DNA from: Phocaeicola massiliensis B84634 = Timone 84634 = DSM 17679 = JCM 13223
GTDB lineage: Bacteria; Bacteroidota; Bacteroidia; Bacteroidales; Bacteroidaceae
Reading direction: 5' to 3'
DNA length: 64,000 nt
Assembly: GCF_000382445.1 (NCBI RefSeq)
Contig: NZ_KB905473.1
Span: 581,043-645,042 of the forward strand
Part shown: one piece after another, positions 25,942 through 36,119 of the stretch
How the letters are laid out: every line of letters begins with the position of its first letter
Numbering within the stretch: position 1 is the first letter of the stretch
Position numbers and translations under genes: made by a program
The notes under the pieces: model-generated
What the model saw: only the letters and a program-made list of their open reading frames with translations
Told to the model about the DNA's origin: nothing
Databases searched by the model: none

Positions 25942-28389
25942 ATGAAGAAAATGCTATTGTTCACCTTGTTGGTAGGTGGATTATGTACAACTACACCCGT
26001 AGTACAGGCACAAGAAAGGTTGCCGGAGTACTTACAGGCGGAAAAATTTACTCAGGAGAAACTGAACACCATGTTGTTCTCTACTGTGGTAGACCCTCAT
26101 TGGTTTCAGAAAGGGAATAACTTCTGGTTTCAGTATAAAACAAGTGAAGGTACCTTTTGGTATGTGGTAGACCCTTCGGTACGCAGTAAGAAGCAGCTTT
26201 TCGACCGTGATGAAATGGCCTCGCAGCTGACCGAAATTGTAAAAGACCCTTTTGAAGCGCGTCATCTTCCCATCAGAAACTTGAAAGCTCAGGAAGACGG
26301 TCGTACTTTTACTTTTGAGGTGGTATCTTCTCAGGATGCCAAGCCCAAGAAGGAGGATAAGGAGAAAAAAGATAAAAAAGGCAAGACCGAGAAAGAAGTC
26401 TTTTATTTTTCCTACGATTATCCCACCCGTAAGCTCACTCATCTGAAAGATAAAGAAAAAGAACCCAAGAAAATCAGATGGGGGTCAATCTCTCCTGACG
26501 GAAAGACGGTGGTTTATGCCAAAGACCTGAATCTTTATCGTATGAGCCGTGAAGATTATGAGAAGGCAAAGAAGAATGAAAAGGACAGTACTATTGTCGA
26601 AATTCAGCTGACCAAAGACGGTGTGGAAGATTTTGGCTACGGTATTCCTTACAGTACGCTCAACACTGATACGCTGTGTAATGGCAAGCGTCGCAGGGTG
26701 TATGGGGTGTGGTCGCCCGACTCCCGTCATTTTGCAATGACCGTTTCCGATGACCGGGCCGTAAAAGAGTTGTGGGTGATTAACTCTATGGCACAACCGC
26801 GTCCTACCCTGGAAACTTATAAATATCAGATGCCCGGTGAAAAAGAAGCTCCGATAGAACATTTGTATTTGTTTGATATGAGTGACAACAGCCGGAAAGA
26901 AATAAAGGTGGACGCTTATAAAGATCAGACTTTGGGACTCTCTTACAGTCCGTGGCTACAGAAACAGCGTGATATGGAAGATCAGCCTTCAATCTGGCTG
27001 GGTGACAATAACCGTTTCTATCTTTCACGTAAAAGCCGTGACTTGCATCGGATAGATATTTGTTCTTACACTGTGGGGCAGGATTCTATTGTTCCTGTTA
27101 TTAAAGAGCGTATGAATACTTATCAGGAAACGCGTCCTTTGCATCTTTTGAGCAATGGAAAAGAACTGATACAGTGGAGTGAACGCGACGGTTGGGCGCA
27201 TCTTTATTTATATGATGATAAAGGTAATCTGAAAAACCGTATCACAAAGGGACCTTGGCATGTGGAAGAAATATTGAAAGTAGACAATAAAGCGCGTGTC
27301 ATTTATTTCACTGCCAATGGTATGAACCCGAACGAGAACCCGTATTATGAGCACTTGTATCGGGTGAATTTGGATGGTAGCGGACTGAAGCAACTTTCAA
27401 AGGGAGATTATTTCCACCGCGTGGAAGTGGATGATGAGGCTCGTTTTGTGGTGGATAACTTTTCACGTGTCAATACAGTGCCTTGTGCCGACTTGCTGGA
27501 TACGAACGGTAATAAAGTGATGACGATTCAGGAAAGTGATTTCTCGCAGCTTTTTGCTGCCGGTTACAAGTTTCCCGAACCTTTTAAGGTGAAAGCTGCC
27601 GATGGAGTGACCGACCTTTATGGTGTGATGTATAAACCGTTTAATTTCGATTCTACAAAGGTATATCCTATTGTAGACTATGTTTATCCGGGGCCGCAGG
27701 TTGAAGGTACGGTTTATCCGTTTACCCGTATGACTCCGCGTACAGACCGATTGGCACAAGCCGGTTTCATCGTCATTTCGGTAGGACAACGTGGCGGACA
27801 TCCAAGCCGTTCCAAGTGGTATCATAACTATGGATATGGCAATATGCGCGATTATCCCTTGGCCGACCACAAATATGCTATCGAGCAGTTGGCAATGCGT
27901 TATAATTATATAGATATAGATAAAGTGGGTATTCACGGACATTCAGGAGGCGGATTTATGAGTACGGCTGCCATGTGTCAATATCCTGACTTCTTTAAGG
28001 TTGCCGTTTCATGTGCCGGAAACCATGATAATAATATTTATAACCGTTGGTGGAGCGAAACGCATCACGGAGTAAAGGAAGTGGTAAGCGAAAAGGGAGA
28101 TACTACCTTTGTTTACAAGATAGCGACCAATCCTCAGATTGCTAAACAGCTGAAAGGCAATTTGCTGCTGATTCACGGTGATATTGATAACAATGTGCAT
28201 CCGGGTAATACACTGCGCGTGGTTGATGCATTGATCCGTGCCGGCAAACGCTTTGATATGCTGATTTTACCGCAGCAGCGCCACGGATTCGGTGACATGA
28301 ATGAATATTTCTATTGGAGACTGGTGGATTATTTCTCAGAACATCTGAAAGGAAAGAGTGAGAAGTCTGTGGATATTCCCAAACGTTAG
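25942..28389 (+). CDS. S9 family peptidase, dipeptidyl-peptidase IV type
   Basis: An 815-aa exported serine peptidase. A signal peptide (KKMLLFTLLVGGLCTTTPVVQA) is followed by a beta-propeller DPP4_N-like region and an alpha/beta-hydrolase domain from about residue 560. The catalytic triad is Ser668 in GHSGGG, Asp749 in HGDIDNNVH and His781 in QQRHGFG. A lysine-rich insert (KPKKEDKEKKDKKGK) lies near residues 134-148. The family removes dipeptides, often after proline, from peptide N-termini in the periplasm. The gene has its own promoter at 25712 and ends at a shared terminator. Confidence 0.9.
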   Translation: MKKMLLFTLLVGGLCTTTPVVQAQERLPEYLQAEKFTQEKLNTMLFSTVVDPHWFQKGNNFWFQYKTSEGTFWYVVDPSVRSKKQLFDRDEMASQLTEIVKDPFEARHLPIRNLKAQEDGRTFTFEVVSSQDAKPKKEDKEKKDKKGKTEKEVFYFSYDYPTRKLTHLKDKEKEPKKIRWGSISPDGKTVVYAKDLNLYRMSREDYEKAKKNEKDSTIVEIQLTKDGVEDFGYGIPYSTLNTDTLCNGKRRRVYGVWSPDSRHFAMTVSDDRAVKELWVINSMAQPRPTLETYKYQMPGEKEAPIEHLYLFDMSDNSRKEIKVDAYKDQTLGLSYSPWLQKQRDMEDQPSIWLGDNNRFYLSRKSRDLHRIDICSYTVGQDSIVPVIKERMNTYQETRPLHLLSNGKELIQWSERDGWAHLYLYDDKGNLKNRITKGPWHVEEILKVDNKARVIYFTANGMNPNENPYYEHLYRVNLDGSGLKQLSKGDYFHRVEVDDEARFVVDNFSRVNTVPCADLLDTNGNKVMTIQESDFSQLFAAGYKFPEPFKVKAADGVTDLYGVMYKPFNFDSTKVYPIVDYVYPGPQVEGTVYPFTRMTPRTDRLAQAGFIVISVGQRGGHPSRSKWYHNYGYGNMRDYPLADHKYAIEQLAMRYNYIDIDKVGIHGHSGGGFMSTAAMCQYPDFFKVAVSCAGNHDNNIYNRWWSETHHGVKEVVSEKGDTTFVYKIATNPQIAKQLKGNLLLIHGDIDNNVHPGNTLRVVDALIRAGKRFDMLILPQQRHGFGDMNEYFYWRLVDYFSEHLKGKSEKSVDIPKR

Positions 28390-28401
28390 TGAAGATTATA
28401 C

Positions 28402-28434
28402 ATTGCAGGGACTCAGTTCTTGAGCCCCTGCAAT
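28402..28434. terminator. shared bidirectional terminator
   Basis: The stem ATTGCAGGG..CTCA/TGAG..CCCTGCAAT lies between the convergent peptidase and kinase genes and is followed by an A/T-rich tract. Confidence 0.7.
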
Positions 28435-28447
28435 GAAAAAATATCTA

Positions 28448-29530
28448 TTACAGCAGACCTGCAATGTAAGCCTTCATTTCGGGCACGGCAGCTTTTGCTT
28501 CCAGATATAATTTATATTGGGCTTTTGTGCGTACCAAATTGTGACCTTCGTATTTGGTCTGGTAATACGTATCACCGTTGATATAGTCGGCCAAGAAACG
28601 TACAGCCTGCATATATGGGAACAAGGTGGCAGCGTATGGCAACATCTCAATTTCAACCGGAGTCAGGAACGAACGGGCTGATTCAATGTATCCTTTGGCG
28701 AATGCCTTGAAAATCTCCATATTAAAACGGACATTGTTCAAATCCTTTTCGTCTTCTTTGCCTGTATTGGCTGCCGAACGAAGGAAGTCACCGAAATCGG
28801 AGAAGATGAAGCTGGGCATGACAGTGTCGAGGTCGATAACGCAAAGCACTTTACCGTCTTCATCAAACAACATGTTGCTGACTTTAGTATCGCAGTGGCA
28901 GATACGTTTCGGAAGTTTGCCTTCGCGGAACAGTCTTTCGGCACTGCACATTTCGTCGGCATCTTTTTCAATGGCATCAACGATGTCCTGCACTTCGCTC
29001 AGTCTGCCGGCTGCATTGGTGGCAACGGCTTCGCGCAACTGTTTCATGCGGAATTCCATGTTGTGGAAATCAGGAATAATTTCACCCAGCTGTTCGGGCA
29101 CATCGGCCAACATAGCTTGGAATTCGCCGAATTTCAAACCTGCCAAATAAGAAGAGTCGGGAGTGACAGCTTCCAAAGTCTGTGAACGGGGAATGAATAC
29201 TGATACGCGCCAATAGCCTTCGCCATCATAATAAAAGGTCTTTCCATCGGTAGCCGGAAGGAAACGGAGCACTTTGCGGTCGATGTCTGTTTCGTTCTGT
29301 GTTTCCAGCTTTTTGCGGATATGACCTGTCACCACTTCGATGTTGTGCTGTAACATGTCGATGTCGGTAAATATCTGATGGTTGATACGTTGTAATACGT
29401 AATCAGCTTCTTGGGGATCGACAGTTTTTACTAAATAAGTTTGGTTGATCAGCCCTGAAGTCAGTGCTTTTACTTCTTTTACTTCGCCCACCTCGGGGAA
29501 TTGCTTGATAATTTGATTGAGGTTTTCCAT
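28448..29530 (-). CDS. N-acetylhexosamine 1-kinase-like phosphotransferase
   Basis: A 360-aa cytosolic kinase of the aminoglycoside phosphotransferase/choline kinase fold. The catalytic loop is HCDTKVSN (His212, Asp214, Asn219), the magnesium site is VIDLDTVMP (Asp233, Asp235), and DFGD is at 245-248. The C-terminal run RFLADYINGDTYYQTKYEGHNLVRTKAQYKL and the DEKDLNNVRF segment closely follow Bifidobacterium NahK, which phosphorylates GlcNAc or GalNAc at C1 for salvage of mucin and milk glycans. The exact sugar is unproven. It is monocistronic on the minus strand. Confidence 0.78.
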   Translation of the reverse strand: MENLNQIIKQFPEVGEVKEVKALTSGLINQTYLVKTVDPQEADYVLQRINHQIFTDIDMLQHNIEVVTGHIRKKLETQNETDIDRKVLRFLPATDGKTFYYDGEGYWRVSVFIPRSQTLEAVTPDSSYLAGLKFGEFQAMLADVPEQLGEIIPDFHNMEFRMKQLREAVATNAAGRLSEVQDIVDAIEKDADEMCSAERLFREGKLPKRICHCDTKVSNMLFDEDGKVLCVIDLDTVMPSFIFSDFGDFLRSAANTGKEDEKDLNNVRFNMEIFKAFAKGYIESARSFLTPVEIEMLPYAATLFPYMQAVRFLADYINGDTYYQTKYEGHNLVRTKAQYKLYLEAKAAVPEMKAYIAGLL

Positions 29531-29580
29531 AGATTGTTATTGTAATAATTATGAATAATCACGGATTATAATGAGACAAA

Positions 29581-29618
29581 GATAGCTTCTTCTCCTTAAA
29601 TAAGGAAAAGAAGCTATC
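29581..29618 (-). terminator. terminator of the phosphate transporter gene
   Basis: An 18-bp stem with one mismatch (GATAGCTTCTTCTCCTTA and its complement) and a two-base loop lies 34 bases after the PiT stop codon on the minus strand. Confidence 0.7.
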
Positions 29619-29651
29619 ACAATTTTATTATTTATTATAAGAATAGGTGTG

Positions 29652-31904
29652 TTATTTCTTCAAATCAGTTTGGAACATACGGTCTGCGCGCAGTAAATGA
29701 CGCCAGCAGGATACCAATTCCTGTGATTCTTGTAGCACGTTAAGGTATACCATGGAGGCTTTTACGTTCACGTCACGTTCCTGTATGCGGTCCATTTGCT
29801 GTTTTCGCAGGGTGGAAATCTTATTTTTCAACAAAGCTCCTTCACGCAGCAAAGCATCGGTTTGAGTGTAATCCTTATTGGCAAGCACTTCTGTAGCGCG
29901 AGCCATCAGTGCGGTCATTTCGTCGCGGACAGGGATAAATTCATTGGTGGCGCGTTCTGATAACGGAGTGAATTTATTGTCTACGTGCTCTTTGCAAGGG
30001 TCACAGATACGTTTCAGACAGTAGAGCATTTGTTCGCAGCTATTACTACCCAAATGGAACCAGGTGTTCTTTTCGATGGCGGTAAAGTTGTCTATGCGGC
30101 GCAGACCCAGAATCTCTTTGCGGCGTATTTTTTTCAGCATTTCCTTCTGGCTGTCAGTATTGCTTACGGCTTTACGCAGGGCTTTCAAATTCTCGTTGAT
30201 GAATCCGTCGGTTATTTGACGATAAGTTTCGTTGGTAAATGTCATTTCGGCTACCAATGTATTATTAACGTGCTGGCGGAGCAATGTCCAACGTTCTTCT
30301 TTGTCTTTGCTGGTAATGAGGCGTGCGAATATATCGTCTTTACCTTTATCTTTCTGTTTCTTGCTGTAGTTGATATTGCTACGCACCAATAGGAATATGG
30401 CGAGTGCAATCAAAGCCAGCATAGCAAATGTGCCGCCGTAATACATAATGAGTGTTACCACAAAACAAATAGTGAAGGCAGCTCCGGCAGTAATGAACCA
30501 ACCACCGATGACGGAAAGAACTCCGGTGATGCGATAGACAGCACTGTCGCGGCTCCATGCACGGTCGGCTAACGAGCTACCCATGGCAACCATAAAGGTA
30601 ACATAAGTGGTAGAAAGAGGAAGTTTCAGAGAAGTACCCAAAGCAATGAGCAGACCTGCCAATACCAGATTGACTGAGGCGCGTATCAGGTCGAATGCAG
30701 CACCGTTTTCCATGATCATAACATCTTTGCAGAAGCGGCTGTCGGCCCAACGTTTCAAGTTGTCGGGCAATACCTTGGCTATGTTTTCTGAAGCGGTCAT
30801 GGTGGAACGGACAATACTACGTGCCACGGCTGATGAACCGAACATTTCATCGCCTTCATCCTGGCGTGAAAGGTCTACCGACGTTTTTACAACATTTTGC
30901 GCTTTCTTCGAGGTTATCAGGGCATATACCATAATGACTCCTGCTAAAAATAAGAATAAGAATGGGGTAGTGGCGGGACCATTCAGTGAATCCATCAGAT
31001 AACCCATCGGATTACCATTGCCATTCGCCATGAAGTCGGTATATGCGGAGAAACCGGCTAAGGGCACACCGATAAAGTTCACCAGGTCATTGCCGGCAAA
31101 AGCCATGGCTAAAGCAAAAGTACCCAACATAACGACCACTTTAAATACATTGATTTTGCACCAGTGCAGTACTTGCATCAGAATGGTGAAGAATACAAAA
31201 CTGCAACTTACCAACATCAGAGTGTTCTCTTGAATCCAATGCTTGTTGTCAGGGGTCATAAAGGAAGAGTCTTTCAGTCCTTTTATCAGCATGAAATAGA
31301 TAATGGCTGTTACGGCAACACCGCCAAACAAACCAATGGTGTATTTCAGTTTCTTGGTATAATTAAAGGTAAAGAGAAGGCGTGAGAGGTATTGTACCAA
31401 TGTACCGAAGAAGAAGGCTACGGCTACCGAGAGGAAAATACCCAAAATGACGGACAAGGCTTTTTCTGTATTCAGCAGGTCGGCAAAGCCCAACATGCCG
31501 GTTTCGTCTCCTGCTATCTTGATGAGGGCTAATACAAAAGTACCTCCCAGCAGTTCAAACACCATAGATACAGTAGTTGAGGTAGGCATTCCTAAAGAGT
31601 TGAAAATGTCCAGTAAGACGACATCCGTTACCATAACAGCCAGAAAGATACACATCAGCTCCTGAAAGTAAAATTGTTCAGGGCGGAAGATACCGTGACG
31701 TGCGATGTCCATCATACCATTGCTCAGTGTGGCGCCAATAAAGATACCAAGGGCGGCGATGGCGATAATGGTTTTGAATGATGCTGCTTTGGCACCGATA
31801 GCGGAGTTCATGAAGTTTACTGCGTCGTTACTGACGCCTACTACCAAATCGAATATGGCTAGCAGAAAGAGGAATACGACGATTCCCAAAAACATTGTTT
31901 CCAT
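29652..31904 (-). CDS. PiT-family inorganic phosphate transporter with PhoU-like tail
   Basis: A 750-aa inner-membrane carrier. The PiT signature is present twice: GVSNDAVNFMNSAIG near residue 23 and FAGNDLVNFIGVPLAG near 267. The membrane part ends near residue 510, after which a soluble helical region of about 230 residues begins (RLITSKDKEERWTLL onwards). It resembles DUF47/PhoU-like regulators, which in other bacteria are separate genes beside pit. The protein imports phosphate, or a metal-phosphate complex, with a cation. No pho regulator is nearby. Confidence 0.85.
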   Translation of the reverse strand: METMFLGIVVFLFLLAIFDLVVGVSNDAVNFMNSAIGAKAASFKTIIAIAALGIFIGATLSNGMMDIARHGIFRPEQFYFQELMCIFLAVMVTDVVLLDIFNSLGMPTSTTVSMVFELLGGTFVLALIKIAGDETGMLGFADLLNTEKALSVILGIFLSVAVAFFFGTLVQYLSRLLFTFNYTKKLKYTIGLFGGVAVTAIIYFMLIKGLKDSSFMTPDNKHWIQENTLMLVSCSFVFFTILMQVLHWCKINVFKVVVMLGTFALAMAFAGNDLVNFIGVPLAGFSAYTDFMANGNGNPMGYLMDSLNGPATTPFLFLFLAGVIMVYALITSKKAQNVVKTSVDLSRQDEGDEMFGSSAVARSIVRSTMTASENIAKVLPDNLKRWADSRFCKDVMIMENGAAFDLIRASVNLVLAGLLIALGTSLKLPLSTTYVTFMVAMGSSLADRAWSRDSAVYRITGVLSVIGGWFITAGAAFTICFVVTLIMYYGGTFAMLALIALAIFLLVRSNINYSKKQKDKGKDDIFARLITSKDKEERWTLLRQHVNNTLVAEMTFTNETYRQITDGFINENLKALRKAVSNTDSQKEMLKKIRRKEILGLRRIDNFTAIEKNTWFHLGSNSCEQMLYCLKRICDPCKEHVDNKFTPLSERATNEFIPVRDEMTALMARATEVLANKDYTQTDALLREGALLKNKISTLRKQQMDRIQERDVNVKASMVYLNVLQESQELVSCWRHLLRADRMFQTDLKK

Positions 31905-32068
31905 AAATTTTGTTCACTCTATTTTTAATGGGTGCAAAGGTAGAAGAGCTATGTTATGATGAAATGTCATATATGTTACATTTGTGTTACAATCCGGGTT
32001 TTAGGACAAATATGAACCGATAAATAATATTTCACCTTTTTGTGTGGAAGATATAAACTGAAAATTCA

Positions 32069-32076
32069 TACCTTTG
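32069..32076 (+). promoter_or_regulatory. -7 element (TACCTTTG) of purH
   Basis: A match to TAnnTTTG 27 bases before the ATG at 32103. The nearest TTTG upstream is 26 bases away, longer than usual. Confidence 0.45.
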
Positions 32077-32102
32077 TAGCCCAAATACTTAATCTATAAA
32101 AA

Positions 32103-33626
32103 ATGTCAGAGGCTAAGAGAATAAAAACCGCATTGGTATCGGTTTATCACAAGGAAGGTTTGGATGAGATTATTACCAAACTACACGAAGAAGGAGTAGA
32201 GTTCCTCTCAACAGGCGGAACACGACAGTTTATTGAATCATTGGGTTTCCCGTGCAAAGCGGTAGAAGACCTGACTACTTACCCCTCTATTCTGGGCGGA
32301 CGTGTAAAGACACTGCATCCGAAGGTTTTCGGAGGTATTTTGTGCCGTCGCGGTCTGGAACAGGATATGCAACAGATTGAGAAATACGAAATTCCTGAAA
32401 TAGACTTGGTCATCGTAGATTTGTATCCGTTTGAGGCAACTGTAGCCAGCGGTGCGGAAGAACAGGCTATTATCGAAAAAATAGATATAGGCGGTATCTC
32501 ATTGATACGTGCTGCTGCAAAGAATTTCAATGATGTGGTTATTATTGCCAGTCAGGCACAATACAAACCGTTCCGCGATATGTTGCTGGAACATGGTGCC
32601 ACTACTTCAAGAGAAGAGCGCCGTTGGTTTGCCAAAGAAGCATTTGCTGTTTCATCTCATTATGATTCGGCTATCTTTAATTACTTTGACGGTGGGGAAG
32701 GCTCTGCTTTCCGTTGTGCAATGGAAGATCAAAAGCAGCTTCGTTATGGAGAAAACCCGCATCAGAAAGGTTATTTCTATGGTAATTTGGACGCGATGTT
32801 TGACCAAATCCACGGAAAAGAAATTTCTTATAACAACTTGTTGGATATCAATGCTGCCGTTGATTTGATTGATGAATTTGATGAAATTACTTTTGCTATT
32901 CTGAAACATAATAATGCCTGTGGCCTGGCTTCACGTCCTACTGTTCTTGAAGCATGGAAAGATGCCTTGGCAGGTGATCCTGTTTCTGCTTTCGGTGGTG
33001 TATTGGTTACTAATGCGGTTATCGACAAGGAAACAGCAGAAGAAATCAATAAACTCTTTTTTGAGGTTATCATAGCCCCTGATTATGATGTGGATGCATT
33101 GGAAATTCTGGGGCAGAAGAAGAACCGCATTATTTTGGTGCGTAAAGAAGCCAAGTTGCCCAAGAAGCAGTTCCGCTCTTTATTGAATGGGGTGTTGGTT
33201 CAGGAGAGAGACTTGGATGTGGAAACTGCTGCCGATTTGAAACAAGTAAGCGAGAAAGCTCCGACGGCTGCCGAAGTGGAAGATATGTTGTTTGCCAACA
33301 AGATTGTAAAGAACAGTAAGAGCAATGCTATCGTTTTGGCTAAAAACAAACAATTGCTGGCAAGCGGTGTGGGTCAGACTTCACGTGTGGATGCCCTGAA
33401 GCAGGCAATCGAGAAAGCCAAATCGTTTGAATTTGACCTGCATGGCGCAGTGATGGCAAGTGATGCTTTCTTCCCCTTCCCCGACTGTGTGGAAATCGCT
33501 GATAAGGAAGGTGTGAAAGCTGTTATCCAGCCGGGAGGCTCTGTAAAAGATGAATTGACGTTCCAGTATTGCAATGAGCATGGAGTAGCCATGGTTACTA
33601 CCGGTATCCGTCATTTTAAACACTAA
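32103..33626 (+). CDS. purH: bifunctional AICAR transformylase / IMP cyclohydrolase
   Basis: A 507-aa enzyme for the last two steps of purine synthesis: formyl transfer to AICAR, then ring closure to IMP. Residues 1-130 are the cyclohydrolase (MGS-like) domain with LVSVYHKEGL, STGGT and GGRVKTLHPKVFGGIL. The transformylase part has LRYGENPHQKGYFYG and the catalytic Lys-His motif LKHNNACGLA. The final RHFKH is typical. The length is normal. It is followed by a hairpin and then the mreB operon. Confidence 0.96.
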   Translation: MSEAKRIKTALVSVYHKEGLDEIITKLHEEGVEFLSTGGTRQFIESLGFPCKAVEDLTTYPSILGGRVKTLHPKVFGGILCRRGLEQDMQQIEKYEIPEIDLVIVDLYPFEATVASGAEEQAIIEKIDIGGISLIRAAAKNFNDVVIIASQAQYKPFRDMLLEHGATTSREERRWFAKEAFAVSSHYDSAIFNYFDGGEGSAFRCAMEDQKQLRYGENPHQKGYFYGNLDAMFDQIHGKEISYNNLLDINAAVDLIDEFDEITFAILKHNNACGLASRPTVLEAWKDALAGDPVSAFGGVLVTNAVIDKETAEEINKLFFEVIIAPDYDVDALEILGQKKNRIILVRKEAKLPKKQFRSLLNGVLVQERDLDVETAADLKQVSEKAPTAAEVEDMLFANKIVKNSKSNAIVLAKNKQLLASGVGQTSRVDALKQAIEKAKSFEFDLHGAVMASDAFFPFPDCVEIADKEGVKAVIQPGGSVKDELTFQYCNEHGVAMVTTGIRHFKH

Positions 33627-33639
33627 TATAATAGTTTGA

Positions 33640-33688
33640 GAGGGTGTGTCAAAGGAAGATAACCGATTCCGGCTTTGACACATCTTCT
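33640..33688. terminator. hairpin between purH and mreB
   Basis: TGTGTCAAAG (33645-33654) pairs with CTTTGACACA (33673-33682), extended by G-U pairs. The TGTGTCAAA arm recalls the outer ends of the MITE-like repeats. Confidence 0.65.
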
Positions 33689-33716
33689 CATTATATCTGT
33701 CAATTAAATAAAAATT

Positions 33717-34739
33717 ATGGGATTATTCTCCTTTACACAAGAGATTGCGATGGACCTTGGCACTGCCAATACCATCATATTGAATAACGGAAAGATTGTA
33801 GTGGACGAACCTTCGGTCGTTGCACTCGACCGTCGCACTGACAAGATGATTGCCGTAGGCGAGCGGGCTAAAATGATGTATGAGAAAGAGAACCCGAATA
33901 TTCGTACTGTGCGTCCTTTGCGTGACGGTGTGATTGCCGATTTTAATGCTTGCGAACAGATGATGCGCGGGCTGATTAAGAAGGTGAACATGGGTAATCG
34001 TTTCTTCTCTCCTTCATTACGTATGGTTATCGGTGTGCCTTCAGGCAGTACGGAAGTTGAACTCCGTGCCGTTCGCGATAGTGCAGAACATGCCGGCGGA
34101 CGTGATGTATATTTGATTTTTGAACCTATGGCTGCTGCTATCGGTATCGGTATTGATGTGGAAGCACCCGAAGGAAATATGATTGTCGATATAGGTGGTG
34201 GTTCTACCGAGATTGCCGTTATTTCATTGGGCGGTATCGTGTCGAATAACTCGATTCGTATTGCCGGTGACGATTTAACGGCTGATATTCAGGAGTATAT
34301 GAGTCGTCAGCATAATGTAAAGGTGAGTGAACGTATGGCAGAACGTATTAAAATCCATGTAGGTGCGGCATTGACTGATTTAGGCGATGATGCTCCCGAA
34401 GATTATATTGTTCGTGGTCCTAATCGTATTACTGCTCTCCCTATGGAAGTACCTGTCAATTATCAGGAAGTGGCACATTGTTTGGAAAAGAGTATTGCCA
34501 AGATTGAAACTGCTATCTTGAGCGCATTGGAGCAGACTCCTCCCGAGTTGTATGCCGATATTGTGTTGAATGGTATTTATCTGGCAGGTGGCGGTGCTTT
34601 GTTACGCGGTTTGGACAAGCGTCTTACCGATAAGATTAATATTCCGTTCCATATAGCCGAAGATCCTTTGCTGAGTGTAGCCAAAGGTACAGGTATTGCA
34701 CTGAAGAATGTAGACCGTTTCTCATTCTTGATGCGATAA
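33717..34739 (+). CDS. mreB: rod shape-determining protein MreB
   Basis: A 340-aa bacterial actin that polymerises under the membrane and guides lateral wall synthesis. Actin-fold motifs are visible: DLGTANTII (phosphate 1) near residue 12, IVDIGGGSTEIAVISLGG (phosphate 2) near 158 and LAGGGALLRGLDKRL (adenosine loop) near 287. It heads the mreB-mreC-mreD-mrdA-rodA order, which is the standard elongasome operon. The gap to mreC is 21 bases. Confidence 0.97.
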   Translation: MGLFSFTQEIAMDLGTANTIILNNGKIVVDEPSVVALDRRTDKMIAVGERAKMMYEKENPNIRTVRPLRDGVIADFNACEQMMRGLIKKVNMGNRFFSPSLRMVIGVPSGSTEVELRAVRDSAEHAGGRDVYLIFEPMAAAIGIGIDVEAPEGNMIVDIGGGSTEIAVISLGGIVSNNSIRIAGDDLTADIQEYMSRQHNVKVSERMAERIKIHVGAALTDLGDDAPEDYIVRGPNRITALPMEVPVNYQEVAHCLEKSIAKIETAILSALEQTPPELYADIVLNGIYLAGGGALLRGLDKRLTDKINIPFHIAEDPLLSVAKGTGIALKNVDRFSFLMR

Positions 34740-34760
34740 GATATTAATGAAGAAATAAAG

Positions 34761-35609
34761 ATGAGAAATCTGCTGAATTTCTTTTTAAAGTATAATTACT
34801 GGTTCCTCTTTGTTTTACTGGAGGTAATCAGTTTTGCTTTATTATTCCGTTTCAACAGTTATCAGGGAAGTGCATTCTTTACCTCAGCCAACCGGGTTGC
34901 CGGTGCGGTGTATGACGCAGCCAATAATGTCACCGGATATTTTCACTTGAAAACCATCAATGATGAATTGGTACAAAAGAATGTAGAACTGGAACTGCAA
35001 GTGGAACGCCTTCGTGAAGCCTTGACGGAAGCGACGGGAGACAGCAGTGGTATCGAGCAGATGAAACAGGAAGCCTTGCAGGGGTATGACATCTTCAAGG
35101 CGAGTGTTATCAATAATAGCATTACTCATGCCGATAATTATATTACTATAAATAAAGGTACGGCAGACGGTGTGCGCAGTGAAATGGGGGTAGTGAACGG
35201 AAGTGGTGTGGTAGGTATTGTTTATCTTACTTCTTCTCATCATTCCATCGTTATTCCCGTTTTGAATTCTAAAAGCAGTATCAGCTGTAAAATAAAGAAG
35301 AGTGATTATTTCGGTTTCTTGAAATGGGACGGTGGTTCGTCTGAATATGCTTACGTAAAAGATATGCCTCGTCATTCATTATTCTCTTTGGGAGATACCA
35401 TTGTGACAAGCGGACACAGTGCCGTATTTCCTTCAGGAATTCCGATAGGGACAGTAGACGATATAGCCGACAGTCATGATGGTCTGTCTTACTTGCTTAG
35501 AGTCAAGCTCTTTACAGATTTTGCTCGTCTGAATGATGTTCGCGTTATTGCGGAGAAAGGGCAAGAGGAACAGCTGGAATTAGAAAAACAGGTTAAAACG
35601 AATAAGTAG
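34761..35609 (+). CDS. mreC: rod shape-determining protein MreC
   Basis: A 282-aa bitopic protein: one membrane segment near residues 12-29, a coiled coil near 60-95 (NDELVQKNVELELQVERLREAL) and a periplasmic beta domain with the conserved GVVGIVYLTSSHHSIVIPVLN stretch. MreC links MreB to PBP2 and activates RodA-PBP2 in the periplasm. The C-terminal 20 residues are Lys/Glu/Gln-rich. The gap to mreD is 9 bases. Confidence 0.94.
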   Translation: MRNLLNFFLKYNYWFLFVLLEVISFALLFRFNSYQGSAFFTSANRVAGAVYDAANNVTGYFHLKTINDELVQKNVELELQVERLREALTEATGDSSGIEQMKQEALQGYDIFKASVINNSITHADNYITINKGTADGVRSEMGVVNGSGVVGIVYLTSSHHSIVIPVLNSKSSISCKIKKSDYFGFLKWDGGSSEYAYVKDMPRHSLFSLGDTIVTSGHSAVFPSGIPIGTVDDIADSHDGLSYLLRVKLFTDFARLNDVRVIAEKGQEEQLELEKQVKTNK

Positions 35610-35618
35610 AGTAGACTG

Positions 35619-36119
35619 ATGATTACTTATCTGCAAAGAATAGAGTGGTTTATCGGGCTGGTACTGTTGCAAGTGCTGGTATTAAATCGTATGCATATGA
35701 ATGGATATGCCACTCCTTTCTTTTTTATTTATTTTATTCTGAAGTATAATTCGGGTGTAAGTCGTAACACATTGATGGTGTGGTCGTTTTTACTCGGATT
35801 GACAGTTGATATTTTCAGTAATACTCCCGGAATGAACGCCGCCGCCGCTACGTTATTGGCTTTTATGCGTGAGCCTATCCTCAGGCTGGTGACGTTACGC
35901 GACAGTGCCGAAGACTTTGAGCCGGGCATCAAGAGTATGGGGATTTCTCCTTACTTTCGGTATATTCTGTTGTGTACATTCCTGTTTTGTAGCATTTTGA
36001 TGGTGATAGATACTTTCTCGTTTTTTAATCTGCCTGTATTATTATTGAAAATATTGACAGATGCCTCCATTACAATTGTTTGTATATTATGTGCCGAGGC
36101 AATAAGGAGGAAGAAATAA
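35619..36119 (+). CDS. mreD: rod shape-determining protein MreD
   Basis: A 166-aa, very hydrophobic protein with about five membrane segments. Sequence conservation is low in this family, so the call rests on length, hydrophobicity, the motif FLLGLTVDIFSNTPGMNAAAATLLAFMR and the position between mreC and the PBP2 gene. MreD is an integral part of the elongasome. Its stop directly abuts the GTG start of mrdA. Confidence 0.9.
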   Translation: MITYLQRIEWFIGLVLLQVLVLNRMHMNGYATPFFFIYFILKYNSGVSRNTLMVWSFLLGLTVDIFSNTPGMNAAAATLLAFMREPILRLVTLRDSAEDFEPGIKSMGISPYFRYILLCTFLFCSILMVIDTFSFFNLPVLLLKILTDASITIVCILCAEAIRRKK